DNA of 64,000 bases from contig CM061096.1 in the NCBI GenBank assembly GCA_030770545.1, forward strand, positions 7,421,501 through 7,485,500. The letters are read 5' to 3'. Below the pieces are notes generated by a model. It was not told the DNA's origin, did no database searches, and worked only from the letters and a program-made list of their open reading frames with translations. Numbering within the stretch: position 1 is the stretch's first letter; each line of letters starts with the position of its first letter. The translations under genes were made by a program, and so were the position numbers. The stretch is from Macropodus opercularis (Eukaryota > Chordata > Actinopteri > Anabantiformes > Osphronemidae). Positions 1-13,538 of this stretch are shown one piece after another.

Positions 1-1699
1 GCGTTGACCACCTCAGTACATGTGAAGTTAGGAAGGATTTCTAAGCCGTTGACGTGTTTGACTTCACTTGTTTTTATGCTGTTATGCTCAATTGTTGACC
101 ATCACGTGTTGGTTTGGATCCTGATTGTTTCTGAGGGGCAGCAGGGTGAGGAACTGGTTAACCCAGTATCCAGGCACAGCCGCTGCAGCTTTTCTATATT
201 TCGGCTCATTCAGTGTTTGATGGGCTCTTTGCACTCGGTGTAAATCCACTGTTAAGCCCTGTCCAGCCTTTAGTCCCTCCACTGTCTCGACTGCTGAATC
301 TCTCACTCTCACCTTCACCAGAGTCCTTTTAGTAAGTTTCCTCGTGCTCGGCTCAGAGGGAGCCACAGTTGAGCAGGACAAAAGGAGGACACGCTGTAGC
401 TGTGACAGACACGCAGGGATATATACGTTCTCTACATCCTCACAGCTTTTTCCTGTGTGAAGTGGGAATTATAATACCTGTGGATGAGAGATCAGAAGCC
501 ATGTATGCAATGCTGTGAGAAATTTCTATTGCCATCCCTGTGGCGCCTTTCATTTGGAATGGGATTTGGCAGAGGGGCGAATGTAATGCTCAGATGAAGT
601 GCCTGACCTGCTTCTTTGTCCTGTGTTAGCTCTCCCATATCGCTCCATCTCTCATTTCAGCGAGGAAATTTCCCTCTTGTTTCAAACCCAATTTTTTTTT
701 TCAGCAAACCCCCTGCATCAGCAGCAGCCCCTGCGTTCGCCCAATCCAAAGCACAGTGTCCAATTAAACTCTCATATACATGCGAGAAAGAATCATTGCC
801 TCCTCACCCACGCGATCCATCATTAATATCGTTTTCGCCTGTTCCCCGTTCTCTTTCTCACTTACCCTGCCTTGTTAGAAAAACAGACATGACGAGTACA
901 ATATGGCAGACTAATTATAACCAGATTCAGAACATACATTTAAATTACACACCTTTTTAGTGGTTTATTTCCCAGCGCCTGCCTCTTGCCTCTCCCTCTC
1001 CCTCTCCCTGCAGCAGATGGCTTTGGTCAGAGGTGGACAGGTAACAGACGACCCCGTGCTCCCCCACCCCCAGGGTACCTTAGCCCTGCCCTGCCCCACC
1101 TGTCCCCCTCTCCATCTCCTCCTGTGCTGCCATCGAACCTTCTCCACCCCTGTCGTTCAGATCTTTAAACACGTCCAGCCCTTTTTGCTTCTCCATCAGC
1201 CCCAACACGCTATAGCCTCCATCCCCTCCTTGCTCCCGTGTGTCATCTTCCCCTCCCTCTCCTCTCCTCTGGGCAGAATCTAGTGGGCCAGCTACCCCCC
1301 TCCTCCCCCCAGTGGTGCAGGCCTTCTGGACGGAGCAGATGGTAAGAGGGGGCCAGGAGGAGACGTCCTCTAACCTGGGAGCCTGGCCAGACCTGGCCCA
1401 CAGCGAATGCCTGACGCCTGCCTAATAGACCTGGACCTGGCCTGCAAAAAATCTTTTCCCTCCATGTGTCTGTCTGTGTATGTGTGCGCGTGTGATAATG
1501 TGTGTTTTCCATGGAGCCAACATGACTGGGTTGTTGCTGTAGCAATTAACCATATGTTATTGGAATGTGTGTTATTTAAAAGTCAGAGTTTGTGCATTTG
1601 GCTGTTTGGGTTCACATTTCATTGCATATAGTTATAATGTAATACACAGAATTTCAATTCAAATTTGTTATATTTTAATTATGATATAATTATTGGTTA

Positions 1700-1768
1700 A
1701 GTAAGATGAGATGAGCTGTCATAAAACTTCATTCATCCCCAGGGGAAATTTCATGAGCACAGCACTAT
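1700..1768 (-). mobile_element. short LINE 3'-tail-like fragment
   Basis: On the minus strand it reads AAATTTCCCCTGGGGATGAATGAAG and then a CATCTCATCTTAC-type stretch. This resembles the 3' end of common teleost LINEs, whose tails carry a TTTCCCC...GGGATCAATAAAG motif followed by short tandem units. Only the tail is visible and it is decayed. The family is recalled, not searched. Confidence 0.4.
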
Positions 1769-2042
1769 ATAAAGTCAATAAAATTATTCCCACCTACCAG
1801 CTGCTAAGTATGCTGACAGCTTAATGCAGCCAACGTTATTCAATAACATGCACTACTTTTATAATAATCATTTCCATTGAACGTTGATACTGTTGATTAC
1901 GGGGCTTTTTTTTCATTTGGTGAGGTTATGAGGGTGAATCCAACACACAGATGTTTCTCTAGTTGCTTTAATCATAAGGTGACTTTTCAAACATTGAGAA
2001 GTTTTAATTTGAAAACTTAAAAACATGGGGTTTGGCCTTTTC

Positions 2043-2061
2043 TGTGTGTGTGTGTGTGTGT
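2043..2061. repeat. (TG)n microsatellite
   Basis: Uninterrupted TG dinucleotides. Confidence 0.95.
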
Positions 2062-5000
2062 TGGATTGCAGTTGCGTGTAATTAAAAATATCTAAACAGT
2101 TTCTATGGTAACATGCACATCCATGGACTGAGGTTGAAGACGCATGGTTCTCCACTTGTGGAGGTCATAGTCTGGCGGCGTTTTGATGTTTTAATAGGTA
2201 CGGTGGCGGATCTTGTCGCTGGTCAGGAAAGATCTCTGAACTCGAACCATTTTGATTTTGGATGATTTAAAGCGACCGCGCCGGCTTGTATCGCTGTGAA
2301 TGCACAGTGTGATGGATGTGGTGTTGTTTTTCTGAAGCGCATGAAGGATAAAAGTCAGATCTATCAAATCGAGGGTCTTGATAAGTTGCGCGTTTGTCTG
2401 TTCACCATATCGTCTCACACCTGCAGCCGCGGTTTCAGGGCACCTTCATTATAAAGAGACAACCGCTCGGCCTCAGTATGAAGCAGAGAATCGCGCCCAA
2501 CTCACTGTTTTCAAAATGTATTTACAGCAATTCTCTAAAAATTCATTTAAAATTCATGAATACCACAGGGACAAACTCAGTGAGCTCAGCCTAGTTTTCC
2601 TCATTTGCCCAGCAAGTCCAAACGGATTGTTGTTCTCCCCAGACTCTGCTCCTCTCCAATCTCTTCCTGTTATTAAATATTCAAATCTCCACTGCAATCA
2701 CTCTGTTTAGTAAACACTCACGGGATCTCACCAAGCCTATTAAAGCAGAGATGATTGCAATAGTTTTGTTTTTGTTTAGTTTTGTTCCTTGATGTGGCTG
2801 TTAATTGTTAAAGCATTTCTAGCTAATAGCTGGTCCATCATGGACAGAGACTGGATCTTATAGTTCTGCTAAATTTTCAACCCACCCCTCTTGTTTCTCT
2901 CATCACCCATGTTTGCATTTAATTTATTATTATCTACACCCATCAGATATGAACATACACGCTCTTCAAATGGTTTCGCACTTCCACACTTTTTGCTCTT
3001 TGATCTGTTCTCCTCATCTGCCATCGAATGATATGAAGGAACATTACATTTATCTTCTATTTCCTCGTTTTACATCATTTATCAGCCGCGTTTGTTCTGA
3101 GGGCTCCTCTTTGTCGTAGCAGATTGTTTCTCATCCCATCTCCAGCGTCGTGCTGTTTTCTAATAAGCGCCACAGTAATTTCTGCGTTTTATTAATGGTG
3201 GCACACACTGCCACCCGAAAAACTCCAGCTGTGCGAAGGCGAGGATGGGCGTCCTGTGTCCCCCCCCAACCCCCCAATGCCACCACGCACTCGACGCGCA
3301 GGCTGCCGCCCCCACCGCTGCCTGGGGAGCGTGCATGTTTGCCCTGGAGGTGATGCTAATGGGAGATTTTAACTACATTTCCCTCCTTCCTCCCTTCCCC
3401 CTTCCTTCGCCTCCTCTCCCACTGGTGCTGCGGATATGAGCCTAGAGCAAACACAGGGCACTCTCATTAAGGGACTAGTGCTGGTATTAAATTCGCTGTT
3501 ATTAGAGAGGCCTGCTTTCATTTCACTGGCACAGCAAACCACAGACACCCACAGGAGACTCTGGGTGAGGACTAGATTACACTCATATACTCTGATGGCG
3601 CGTTGTTGTGTGCGTATGGGTTTCTGTGTTTTGGGCCCGAGCTTGAAAGGGTGATGGGGGGAAAAATGGGAGTTGCAGTCGCCGCATCCTTTTTTTTTTA
3701 GCGAGTGCCAATTGCATCAAGAGACCCCAGCTTAAAAATAATAGACTGTAATGTGGGTAGACAGAAGGCATCACTTTAATGGCAGCTCCCCGCTGCGTTT
3801 GGGCCTTGCTTCATTGGTTCTCTGGCAGAGACACTGGGTCATTTTTCACATTACTGCTCACCCCCTGCCTGACACGTCAAAGATGGACAAAATCAATATA
3901 CATACAGCAACAAAGAATCAGGCTCCGCAAAATCAATGCCACTTATTTGATCAAAGGCTGCTTCCACAGGCCAGAGCAGATTGTGCAAGGCTGTTTTTCC
4001 AATGTGATCTGGCAGGTTTGCATCCAGACTCCTGTATGTGGAATGAATGCCCTTTAGGACATCCTTGGCCATTTCTCTGCCTGCTGATACCGCTCCTGTC
4101 AGAGGCCCCTCAGGGCTTTCGGAGGCTGACTGACGGGAGGGAGCCAAAGTGACTGTGACAAGGGAACTCGCATCAAATTCCCTGACAGTTACCTCAACAA
4201 CCTCCTCTGATACTGCCACCATGTCACCCGCGTAAGGAGATTACTGAATGGATTTAGTGAATGTGAAATGTGAGTGAACGCTCTATGATACAAGATTTTT
4301 TTTTTTTTTTTCGCCTCCCTGGAGCCAACAGAGCCCGCCTGTGTGATATGTTGCTATCTGCTGTAGACACTTGCCTGGTTCCACTTGGGAAGAAGACAGA
4401 ACAGGTGGCAAAGAGGCGAAAACAAGGCAGAGTTGGTGTGAAAACGCTGCAGGTGTCCTGGTCCTTGCACACAGTAAAAAATGCAAACAAACATAATTAT
4501 ATTAGAGATGTACTGCAGGAGGACTTCATTTGACTCTAACTATTTGTTATGGTGTTTGTGGTGGTAGCAGCCAGTCAGCTTTTCACGGTGGCAGGCCCTT
4601 CTGTTAGTGCTGTAAAGCACAGCAGTGTGTTCAGCTGTGACTGGGACTCATTAGAGGAGGAGAGTGTCCGTCATGGTGCCTGGCTGTGTGTGTGCTGGTC
4701 ATTCAGCAGGGGACCGAGGGGAAAATGGGCGATGGAGGAGATAGGCAGGGCCCAGCCGAGCCTCCTCCTTCATCCGGCGGCCTGATTCCTTCCTTCCCTT
4801 CCTCATTTGCCCTCCTCTGCTCTCGCTCACATCCTCTGCTCCTTCTCGTCTTCCATCTCTCTACAGGGGTTCATCACTTGTGATTCACTGAAGCCCATTA
4901 CCAGTTCGCCGCCGACCCCCATCCACAACCAGCCTCTCAACAACAACACACAAGCACTCGATCAAAGCGCCAAGAGGGCCTGTCGTTTGATTGAGAATCA

Positions 5001-5527
5001 GAGTCTGTGGTTTCTTGACCTGCTTCCAATCCCGTCGCCATCTCTGCCGCCGTTATTGCAAGCCTCTTAATGCATTGTATCGGTATGTCGTTATCCAGGT
5101 GTTGCCTCTGCTCCGCTCCAAACAATCTTCAATAATAAAACGTGGCGCCAGGTGTGCCCGAAAGCCGTGTCAGGCCTAGCTGACATTCCCTCATTTAAGC
5201 CTTGGTAATGTTGTTTCCGACTCCTCCATGATGGACCTCGGAGCTTCAAACCTGCAGAAACCACAAACAATGACATTAAACTTCCAACATAACTACATCA
5301 GAATCCAAACAGATTGAACACTTGGTTACAGTGACAGCGTTCGTAACCAACCTACGAACCAATCTACGAACACTGCACAATGGAATGGAATCCAAAATGC
5401 ACCAAGATGCTTCAGATGAACCACCCAGACTGGATGGAACCAGGTTGAGTTCAGTGTCGAACCAAAATACGGTACAACGTGTACAATAAGATGCATAAGA
5501 TAAATTGTGTTTTTAGTTAGGATATGT

Positions 5528-5541
5528 CCCCCCCCCCCCCC
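5528..5541. repeat. poly-C run
   Basis: An uninterrupted run of C followed by CATACACACA. Confidence 0.9.
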
Positions 5542-7290
5542 ATACACACAGTCAGAGGAGTCATCTGATGATGCTCCATGCTAGGCAGTGTACAGAAGGT
5601 GTGCATCGCTCAAAATTGAATAAAGGACAAAATAAAAACAATTGAAGTCAATTCTTATATTGCAGCTAGCGTGTGAATACCCTGTAATCAAGCCAAAACA
5701 GAACCAGACAAGTGTGACAGGTGAGATGAAAGGTGAACTCTTTTGTGTAAGACCTTTGTTGGGCCCTTCTATTATTGTCCATCAAGCTGTTTATGAACTC
5801 ATCGATTTATCTTTTACATTCTGTCATTTTGTGGCTTCTTCTTCCAGAAACCCGCCCTCCTTCTTTCAACCCTTCTATTCTTCTTGCATCCATGGGGATA
5901 GGAGAGTGCTGTGTCTGTGTCAGATCTCCTCTCATGTGTGGAGCAGTTCAGACACGAACACCTCAAATACTCTCTCTTTTCCCTTTCTCTGTTCCTCAGC
6001 TTCTCCTCCTTTCTCTGCGTCACTGTCTCTCCATCTCTTCCCCCGCTTAGCTGTTTCATCTTCTGTCTGTCCCTCTAAAGGGAGATTACCTCCTCTTCAC
6101 AGGCCACACTTGATATTTCATTTCCAAATCACTGTAACTCACAGTGGGTCTTCTTCTCTTTCTTGCTCTTTGTTTTTTCAGCGCACTGAGAGACAAACAC
6201 AACAAAGGGAAGCTGGAACACACGGGGCATGTTGCTATGTAGGACGAGCTGGGCCCTGGAAGGCCAAGGCTCCTGTTGTTTAAATTTAGAAAATGACATC
6301 ACTCATTTCCAACTTCAAATTGCCTCCTTCTCATCTTTGACCCTCGCTTAACAGCCTCGCTTGGCGATTTCTCACACAAAACGCGTGTTTGCACAGCAAC
6401 ATGTGTAAACATGTCGGAGGCACAAAATGCGCTTTCACGTGTTAAAATTCTCAGAGTGTTTGAGTTAACAAACATAAATCATGCACATAACAAAGACCGG
6501 GCAACCATTTCTATACGCTGCCCTGTGAGCAAGACGCTGTCGCCATGGCTACAACATCATGTTGAACAGTTAAAAGGCTAAAAAATAATGAATACCTGGG
6601 AGGCACAGTGATTGATTACAGCTTTCCATGAAGGACAATCAGACAAATTGTGGAGTCATCCACTTCTGGCTTCACATGGTGGACAGAGGCTGAGCGGGTC
6701 CTCCACCAGCTCCTGTGATTTCCATCTCCTCATGCCTTCTGTCAGATTGCCCTGTGGAAACAGCTCTGCTCATATAACTTCATTACTTTTTAATGCAGCC
6801 ATAATTACTCCAGCATGTTGTAATTGGACAGAGATATGAGAACAATAAAGGATGTCAGGACAGAGAACAGGATTTTAATTGTGGGTTAATGATATTTATT
6901 TTGCGGTGTGCTCTTTTTCTTCTGAGTCACGGTTCGGTCCCGTGGGCTAAGTGTCGAATATTCAGGGACAACAAGGGTGCTTATTTCTGTCCTGGTGAGG
7001 CGAGGAGACGCTTTCTCCCCTCTCACACCGCTTTTGTCTTAGAGAGGCTGCACATTACCCTCAGATCCGATTAAGGGATGTAACAGAGCCAGGTCAGGCA
7101 CTGGCCAAGCGGCTGGGCTCAGATTAGGCCTGACCCCTGACCGATGTGTCAGTAAAAGATAATGAACTTTATCAGACCCATTTGTCTGTGCAACGGTCAG
7201 CACGACTCTCTGGGTGGGTGTAAGCTCAGAACAGTTCAGGGGTTAATGCTCAGATAGGAATCACAGGCTTTATCTGCTCTGGCTGAGCTG

Positions 7291-7347
7291 CCCTGTAAAT
7301 AAATAAATAAATAAATAAAGAAATATATATATACACACACACACACC
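7291..7347. repeat. compound microsatellite (AAAT)n-(AT)n-(AC)n
   Basis: About six AAAT units are followed by ATATATAT and then ACACACAC. Adjacent simple repeats of this kind are typical of fish intergenic DNA. Confidence 0.95.
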
Positions 7348-7540
7348 AGGAAGCAGGTGTGGCGTGAAGATGCAGTGAGAAACGATAGAGCTCTATTATG
7401 AATGTGACAGCTTTGCCACGATTCTCATTCATTTGGTAGATGTGTTAACTGAGCATGTGTAATTTGCTAGTGAAAGAGGTTTGTACATACAGTTGTGTTT
7501 AATTGTGGGTTTTTAGTCTAATTGTAGCGAAATAGTTTTT

Positions 7541-7561
7541 TTTGTTGTTGTTGTTGTTGTT
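7541..7561. repeat. (TTG)n microsatellite
   Basis: A T-run followed by about six TTG units. Confidence 0.9.
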
Positions 7562-8009
7562 TCAGTTGGTGACAGCTGAAAACAACGTCAGTAGACACGA
7601 ATGCACCTGATGAAGGATTCATGGGTAGATCATGCACCAGAAGGATGGACACACAGAACAAAGGAAGGCAGAGGCGAGGTGCAGTGGGAGTTTCATATCC
7701 TAATCAATTACCCTCTCCGTCTACCTGCGGTTTGCATATGTTGTTGATGAGGAGGGGATTATCAAGCAAAGAGAGCAGAGATGAGGAGATGAGTGAAGCC
7801 GCTAGATTAATATCCTGCCACGGCCGCCTGGGGAGAGATTAATTTCCTCTTTACCACCACTTAAAATTAAGCGCATGCGGCTTGGACTGCAGTTGCTTTA
7901 ATGGAGAGAGGGAGAGAGAGAGATTTGTTCCAGTGCCCTCCACGCACACACCCACGGGACTGATGGGTGAGACAGTCATCAGGTAGTGAGCAGAAGGGCC
8001 TTTTGCCCC

Positions 8010-8037
<28 letters not shown>
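8010..8037. repeat. (TG)n microsatellite
   Basis: About 14 GT units. A shorter related tract lies at 8146-8167. Confidence 0.95.
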
Positions 8038-8040
<3 letters not shown>

Positions 8041-11000
8041 TGTGTCTGAGCAAAGGTATGATTGATTGGATTTCGAAGTGCTTGTGCCACTGGGAAGCGA
8101 AAGAAAGAGCAGAAGAGTGTGCGCGCATGTGAACAGATTGAAACCCGTGTGTGTGTCTGTGTGTGTGCAGGGGACACGCTTCTCGAGATTTAATTTCATT
8201 AAATGCGAACGCTGTCACTGTAACCGGTGAGAAAGATGATCTTACACCAATTTCTCCGATATCAGTCTGATGAAAATGATTCGCGTCTATTTGGTGGAGT
8301 CAGAGCAAAGCAGCCTAATTGGTGATGTACTGTACTAATTGGAAAACATGGGGGTTGCTTCATGCAGTTTATTTAAAATTATGAGTAAATTTGCACGTCC
8401 TTCACAATCATTATACAGCAGAGCATGGCAGCGAGCTGTGCAGTATATAATAATCCTTTCTTTCCTGTTTTATGGCATGTTAATGTATCCTAAACATGCC
8501 TTGAACAGGTCTACCTGACCTCATGGCTGCTTTGAAGACCCTTCATCTTCCTGGTATGACGTTCACTCGACTGGTTATCACACCCTGATTGTCTGAGTGT
8601 CAGCGAACCGTTCAAGTGCTCAGCCATTACTGCGCTGTCGTTATAAATCTTCCCCCTTATTAGAAACGCAGAAAGTTCAATAGCTGGAAATGCAGCCACT
8701 CACAAACAGTCTATCAAGACATTGCTTTATTGATCGGCCTCTCTCCTCCCATTCACCTGGGCACAGATGGATGGACCTCGGCGTGTCAGTCAGTCCTGTG
8801 AGTCAGACGCCTCTGTATCTGCCTCCTTACAGTCGCTTCCTGTGGCGATGGCTCCACTCAAATGTCAAAGTAAATGAGCTGGCCGGGCTGTGCGAGCCGT
8901 ACAGTATGTGCTCATCAGGCTGCTTTCTCCTGCTTGTTTGTTACCATAATCTTATCTCTCTATCCACACACATACATACACACCTCTAACCTCCCCCTGT
9001 CCTCCCCCCCCGTCGTCCCCTGGGAGCCCGAGGTCATTTGCTCCGTTATAGATGTAATTAAAGTCCTGTTAATTATTAAGTCTGCTGCAGGGGGTGAGCC
9101 CATCCTTTGCCTCCAGTTTGATCAGTGTGAGACAGTGTAGAAAAAGGCCCAAAGTTAGACATCAGTCTCTAAGAGCCTGAATTGTCCCCAGTCTGAGCAA
9201 ACCCATTAAGAGCAATGTCTTAGTGCGTTTTACTTCCTGTTGTATTAGTGCTTAGTTTGTCTTGTATTTTATTCAGTGAGTTCATTAACAGATCATGCTG
9301 TTTTTTAAATGTTTGTGCCATTATGACCTAGATGCGTGGCTACGTTGGGTAAGTGCATCAGGTCAAGACTGAAGCATGAAAGTGATGGATGCTTCTTGTT
9401 TCTGATGCCAGATGACCACAGTTAACCTTGTGAAGAAACTGCGCGATAATCTGAAGTATGAATCCGGGCCAGTACGACTCCCCTCTTAATGACGTTTCAT
9501 TTCCCAGGTGCCAGAAATCAATTTAGTGGGTGAAATAGTATTATTAAAGATATGAATCATGGCCAGAAGTACAAAATTAACATCCCAGTTTTATAAAAGG
9601 CAAATCCTTCTCCTTGACATTAAGTATGTAATTTCTAAAAAACACTTCTGGAGAAATGTAGCGCTACCTGAGCGTGATATGTTTTAGTCTATACAGAGTA
9701 GTGACGAGGCGTTTGGACAGCTGCCGCGCTCGCAGTTCACCATCTACTAAAACGCGTGTTTCATCATCCGAGCTACGCAGGACGGACGATGCAAAACCCA
9801 GTTGGTGGCCTCGAGGTTTCTAACCTCACCACCGGCTGAGTCAGACCCGTGCGACACGCGGCTGGTTCCCGTATCGATGAGTCTGCGGACGTTCCTCTTG
9901 GCTCACGGTTCTAGGGCCTGTCAGCTCACGTTCAGCTGACGATAGTGTTGTGGCTTTAATAAAGTTGCTAGAAACATGAACGGGAATGAATCATAATGTT
10001 GCTCTGTAAAGTACTCAGTTATTGCAGGTCTATGAATTTTTCATATACAGTAAAATAAAGCAGAGACGGGATAAGCATTTAGCCAAATGAAGCCGTGTAT
10101 AATGATGATGTTTTAATATTTTATTATTAAGTGAAACGTGCTAGTACGATTTATCATCATTATGGAGAATATTTTTTTATGAATTATTCTTTTGGTTTTG
10201 GTAATCACTTGTTTTTCATGCTTGAACAATAAGGCCTAGAAAAAGTGAAATAAAGCAGCCAAACATACGAACGGCACCTCTCCAGGCTGTGAAGTGTTTT
10301 GATTGCTGCTGTCCTGACCTGCTCAGCTCCTGACCGGCTCCTCACCTCCATCCCCAGGGGGAGGATGACACTAATACCTGTAAACAACGCTGTGCCTTTA
10401 TGCCAGCCTGCGAGGGTGGGGGCGGTAGAGGGCATTAGGCCACTTAGACCAATCTCAGACCCATAAATTAGGCTTGTGATTCGTGTCGGACAGAAATCAC
10501 TGAGCACTGCCACTTCAGTGCCCCCCTCCACACACAAACTGTTCCTCGTCTATCCCACAATCCTCAGGGAACTTAAAGAGCCATTGATTGGTTGAGCTGT
10601 TCGCCCCACAGACAAATCGATAATCACCATGTTCTCGCTGCATTGTGCCGGAGGGGGGGGGGGCTGGATAGACGCACGTTTGTCAGTTCCCATGGGAACT
10701 GCTCCGAATCCCATCGGATACGGGGCCTTCAGGACCTTGTTGACTCTTCCTTGAAGTTTGTGTTTTGGAGGTTTTTGAAATCAGCCTTAGAAAGTGGTTA
10801 ATTTGTGTCAAATGATAAAGTGCTTTAATTGGCAGAAATACTGGGACCAGAAATTGGTGCCCATGTTAGAGGGTATCTAGGTTATTTCTTCTTTTTCTGA
10901 AGATAGATGGCAGTGCTTCATGTGTGTGTGTGGTAAAATAATGAATTTCTCTTGATTAAACATTCTCTCCGAGTGTGAGCGCTGAAACCATATTGATTTC

Positions 11001-13498
11001 CATTAAAAGTAATCAAACTTTTCATGGTTCTAGATGGGTGCAGGACTTTTATTTTTATTTTTTTTAAGCTATTTGACTTCGGCTTTTAAAATGACCACCG
11101 GTCTACACGGACGAGTTTGAATCATCCCATTCATCAATCAACTCTCGCCTGCTTTGCTCCAGCATCAGCTGTTAATAGTCTGAACCCTGAACTCTGAGAG
11201 TATTGGCAGGGTATCGCTGAAGCCATGAAAAAGCTGGGAAAGTTTAGGGCTGTATCTTCTGATTTATCCATCTCTAAACCAATAGCTCGAAGTTGTCTCG
11301 GACATGAATCTCGCCTCAGTACCGGCCCTGAATCGTTTCAACCATCAATCTCCCCTCTATTAGACTTGCACTGTCTGCTCCATGGCCATGTCTCCACTTT
11401 GGAGTTATGGGTCGAGGGAAGAGAGGGGGAGGACTGCGGAGCGATGATAGAGATATGCAGGGGAGGAGTGGTTGCAGAGGTTAGAGCAGGCAGCGATATG
11501 CTCTGTATTTAGGCAGTGATACATGAAGAATGGTTCTATGTGTCATTTCTTGCCCTCCTGTCTCCACCCGGTGGTCCCTGTCGCTCCATCCATTCATGTT
11601 GGTGGCTCATAAAGAGTCCTGCACAGCCCTGTGTTCAAGTCATAAAACCGAATTAAAATATTAAATCTGTCAGGTCTTGTCCTCGTAAATAAAGCCATAT
11701 ATTACCCCTCTATCTATAAAAGTGAAAAAGGGTCAAGGCATTTTACGAGAGGGAAGGAGGCAGGCCTATTTCGGGTGCGATGGTAAAACGCTGCTGCATC
11801 CCTGCCCCCACCTGTGTCCAGAGCTAATTATTCAGAGAGGGATTTATGGACAGTACAGTTAAGATGCAGAGTCAGACAAGGAACAATGTGTTTTTGATCT
11901 GTGTCAATGCCTTGAAGACGTAGATGAAGCTGGTCGTAAAGTCACCGTTGAATATTTCCATACCAACAGTGGAGTCACACAGACATGTTTTTTGCTGCAG
12001 TGTGTCCTGACTGATACTGAACGATATACAACCAGGTTCTGCCAAGTTCATCAAAGGTTTTGCGTTTCTTCCGCATAGTGACAAGTTCTCAAAAGAATAA
12101 TAAGCTGAGAGCTGAACTCAGGGTCGCGTCAAAACGCTGAGAGAAAAAGTAACGACAACAATCAAGGCAATGAAAGGTTATTATGTTCAGGTTAAAGAGA
12201 ACGATACTCCTCAAAAGAGCCCCGGTGGTTTGACTTGACGTAAACGGAGTAGACACAAAGCAAATAAACATTACACATAAACTACTATGTTAAATTGGCA
12301 GAACACAATTATGGGATTTGTCTCTGTAATTAATAAGCTAGTGTCGGCTGCCATATTTATTCATAGGCCCTCAGTTTAGAGGCTCAAAAATATGTATTAA
12401 AATAATGATGACGGCTAAATGGGATTGACAAGAGCTGTGACACTGGGTTTTGTGTGTATAATTTATTGTTAATAAACCAAAGGCGCTCGTTTTATTGGTG
12501 ACAGCACATCTTTTTTGCAGTCAGTGCATGAAGTGTGGAAGCCACAGACATCAGCAGATGCTGGGTTTCCTCCCTGGTGCAGCTCTGCCAGGCCTTTACT
12601 GCAGCTGGCATCCGTTTCTGTTTGTTCTGGGGCTGTTTTGTATTCTGCAACCCAGTTGGACGTAGCTGGCCGACATGTAACGTTCACCTGCCGTTTAGAC
12701 GCACAGCGGCTTGTGGAGAGCCGCGGCGTCGTGACGCTGAACTGCGAAGCCTTCGAGCCGAGACTTTTACACAGCGGAACCACTTTGCTTAATCAGTTGT
12801 CAACCCGTGTTTGTGCAAACGTACAACGACCTACTGTAACTGTATGAGAACAGCAGTCACTTCACTTTCATGCATAAACGTCTTTCATATTTGAGCGGCA
12901 TAATAATTAGAGTGAAGGCTGTGACGCACAATACGTTGTTGTCGGTGTCACATGGTCATCACTTCCAGCAGGAACGTGGTTATGACTGTGATTGGTTAAT
13001 GCAGCGACCTTGTAATGATAGACACCAGATGGCCATAAGCAGGCAGATATGACTCTACGTTTACATTACGAAGTCATTGTAGACTCATGACAGGCCTAAT
13101 GTTTGCAGTGCATGCTGGGGCCTTACATCTCCGTCTATGTGCAGGGCCTCCGGGCGGCTTCAGCTGAGCTCAGCCTGAATGATTTCTATTCGCAGTTGAC
13201 TTGCCTCCCCTGGTGCCCCAGTCCAGTGGTTCCTGGGATCAGAGCCATTAGCATTAGCAGGTGGTAGGGATGTTGGGATGGACGTCCACCTGCTACTGGG
13301 CAGCTGCTTTTGCCCGCTTAGCTAATTGGCTGGCAGGTGGCCGGGACAAAGCAAGTGTGTCTCAGCCAGGAAGGAGAAGAAGAACGAGGACAAGAAGTCT
13401 CCCGGTATCCTGGACCAAAGATAAAAAGGCTTCTGCAGAATGAAAACAAGTCATGCACACAAACATAACAATACACATACTTCCTCTATCCAATTACA

Positions 13499-13538
13499 CC
13501 CCCCCCCCCCCCCCACACACACACACACACACACACAC
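13499..13538. repeat. C-run plus (CA)n microsatellite
   Basis: About 16 C followed by 12 CA units. Confidence 0.95.

Larger units (their letters stand above)
1..7290. other. intergenic DNA, no supported gene
   Basis: Unique-looking vertebrate non-coding sequence. It has C/T-rich stretches (around 990-1310 and 4745-4865), a (TG)n tract at 2043-2061, a T16 run at 4296-4311, a C run at 5528-5541 and a LINE-tail-like fragment near 1700. A 12-bp unit (CTACGAACCAAT) is repeated about 2.5 times at 5338-5373. Open frames here are short or of low complexity; none resembles a known protein. Confidence 0.6.

Noticed and set aside
5642..6283. 213-codon plus-strand frame
   Set aside because: It begins at TTG, is Ser/Pro/Phe-rich because of C/T-rich DNA, and shows no domain or splice logic.
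7851..8218. Three overlapping Thr-His-rich minus-strand frames
   Set aside because: They are produced by the (TG)n tract at 8010-8037.
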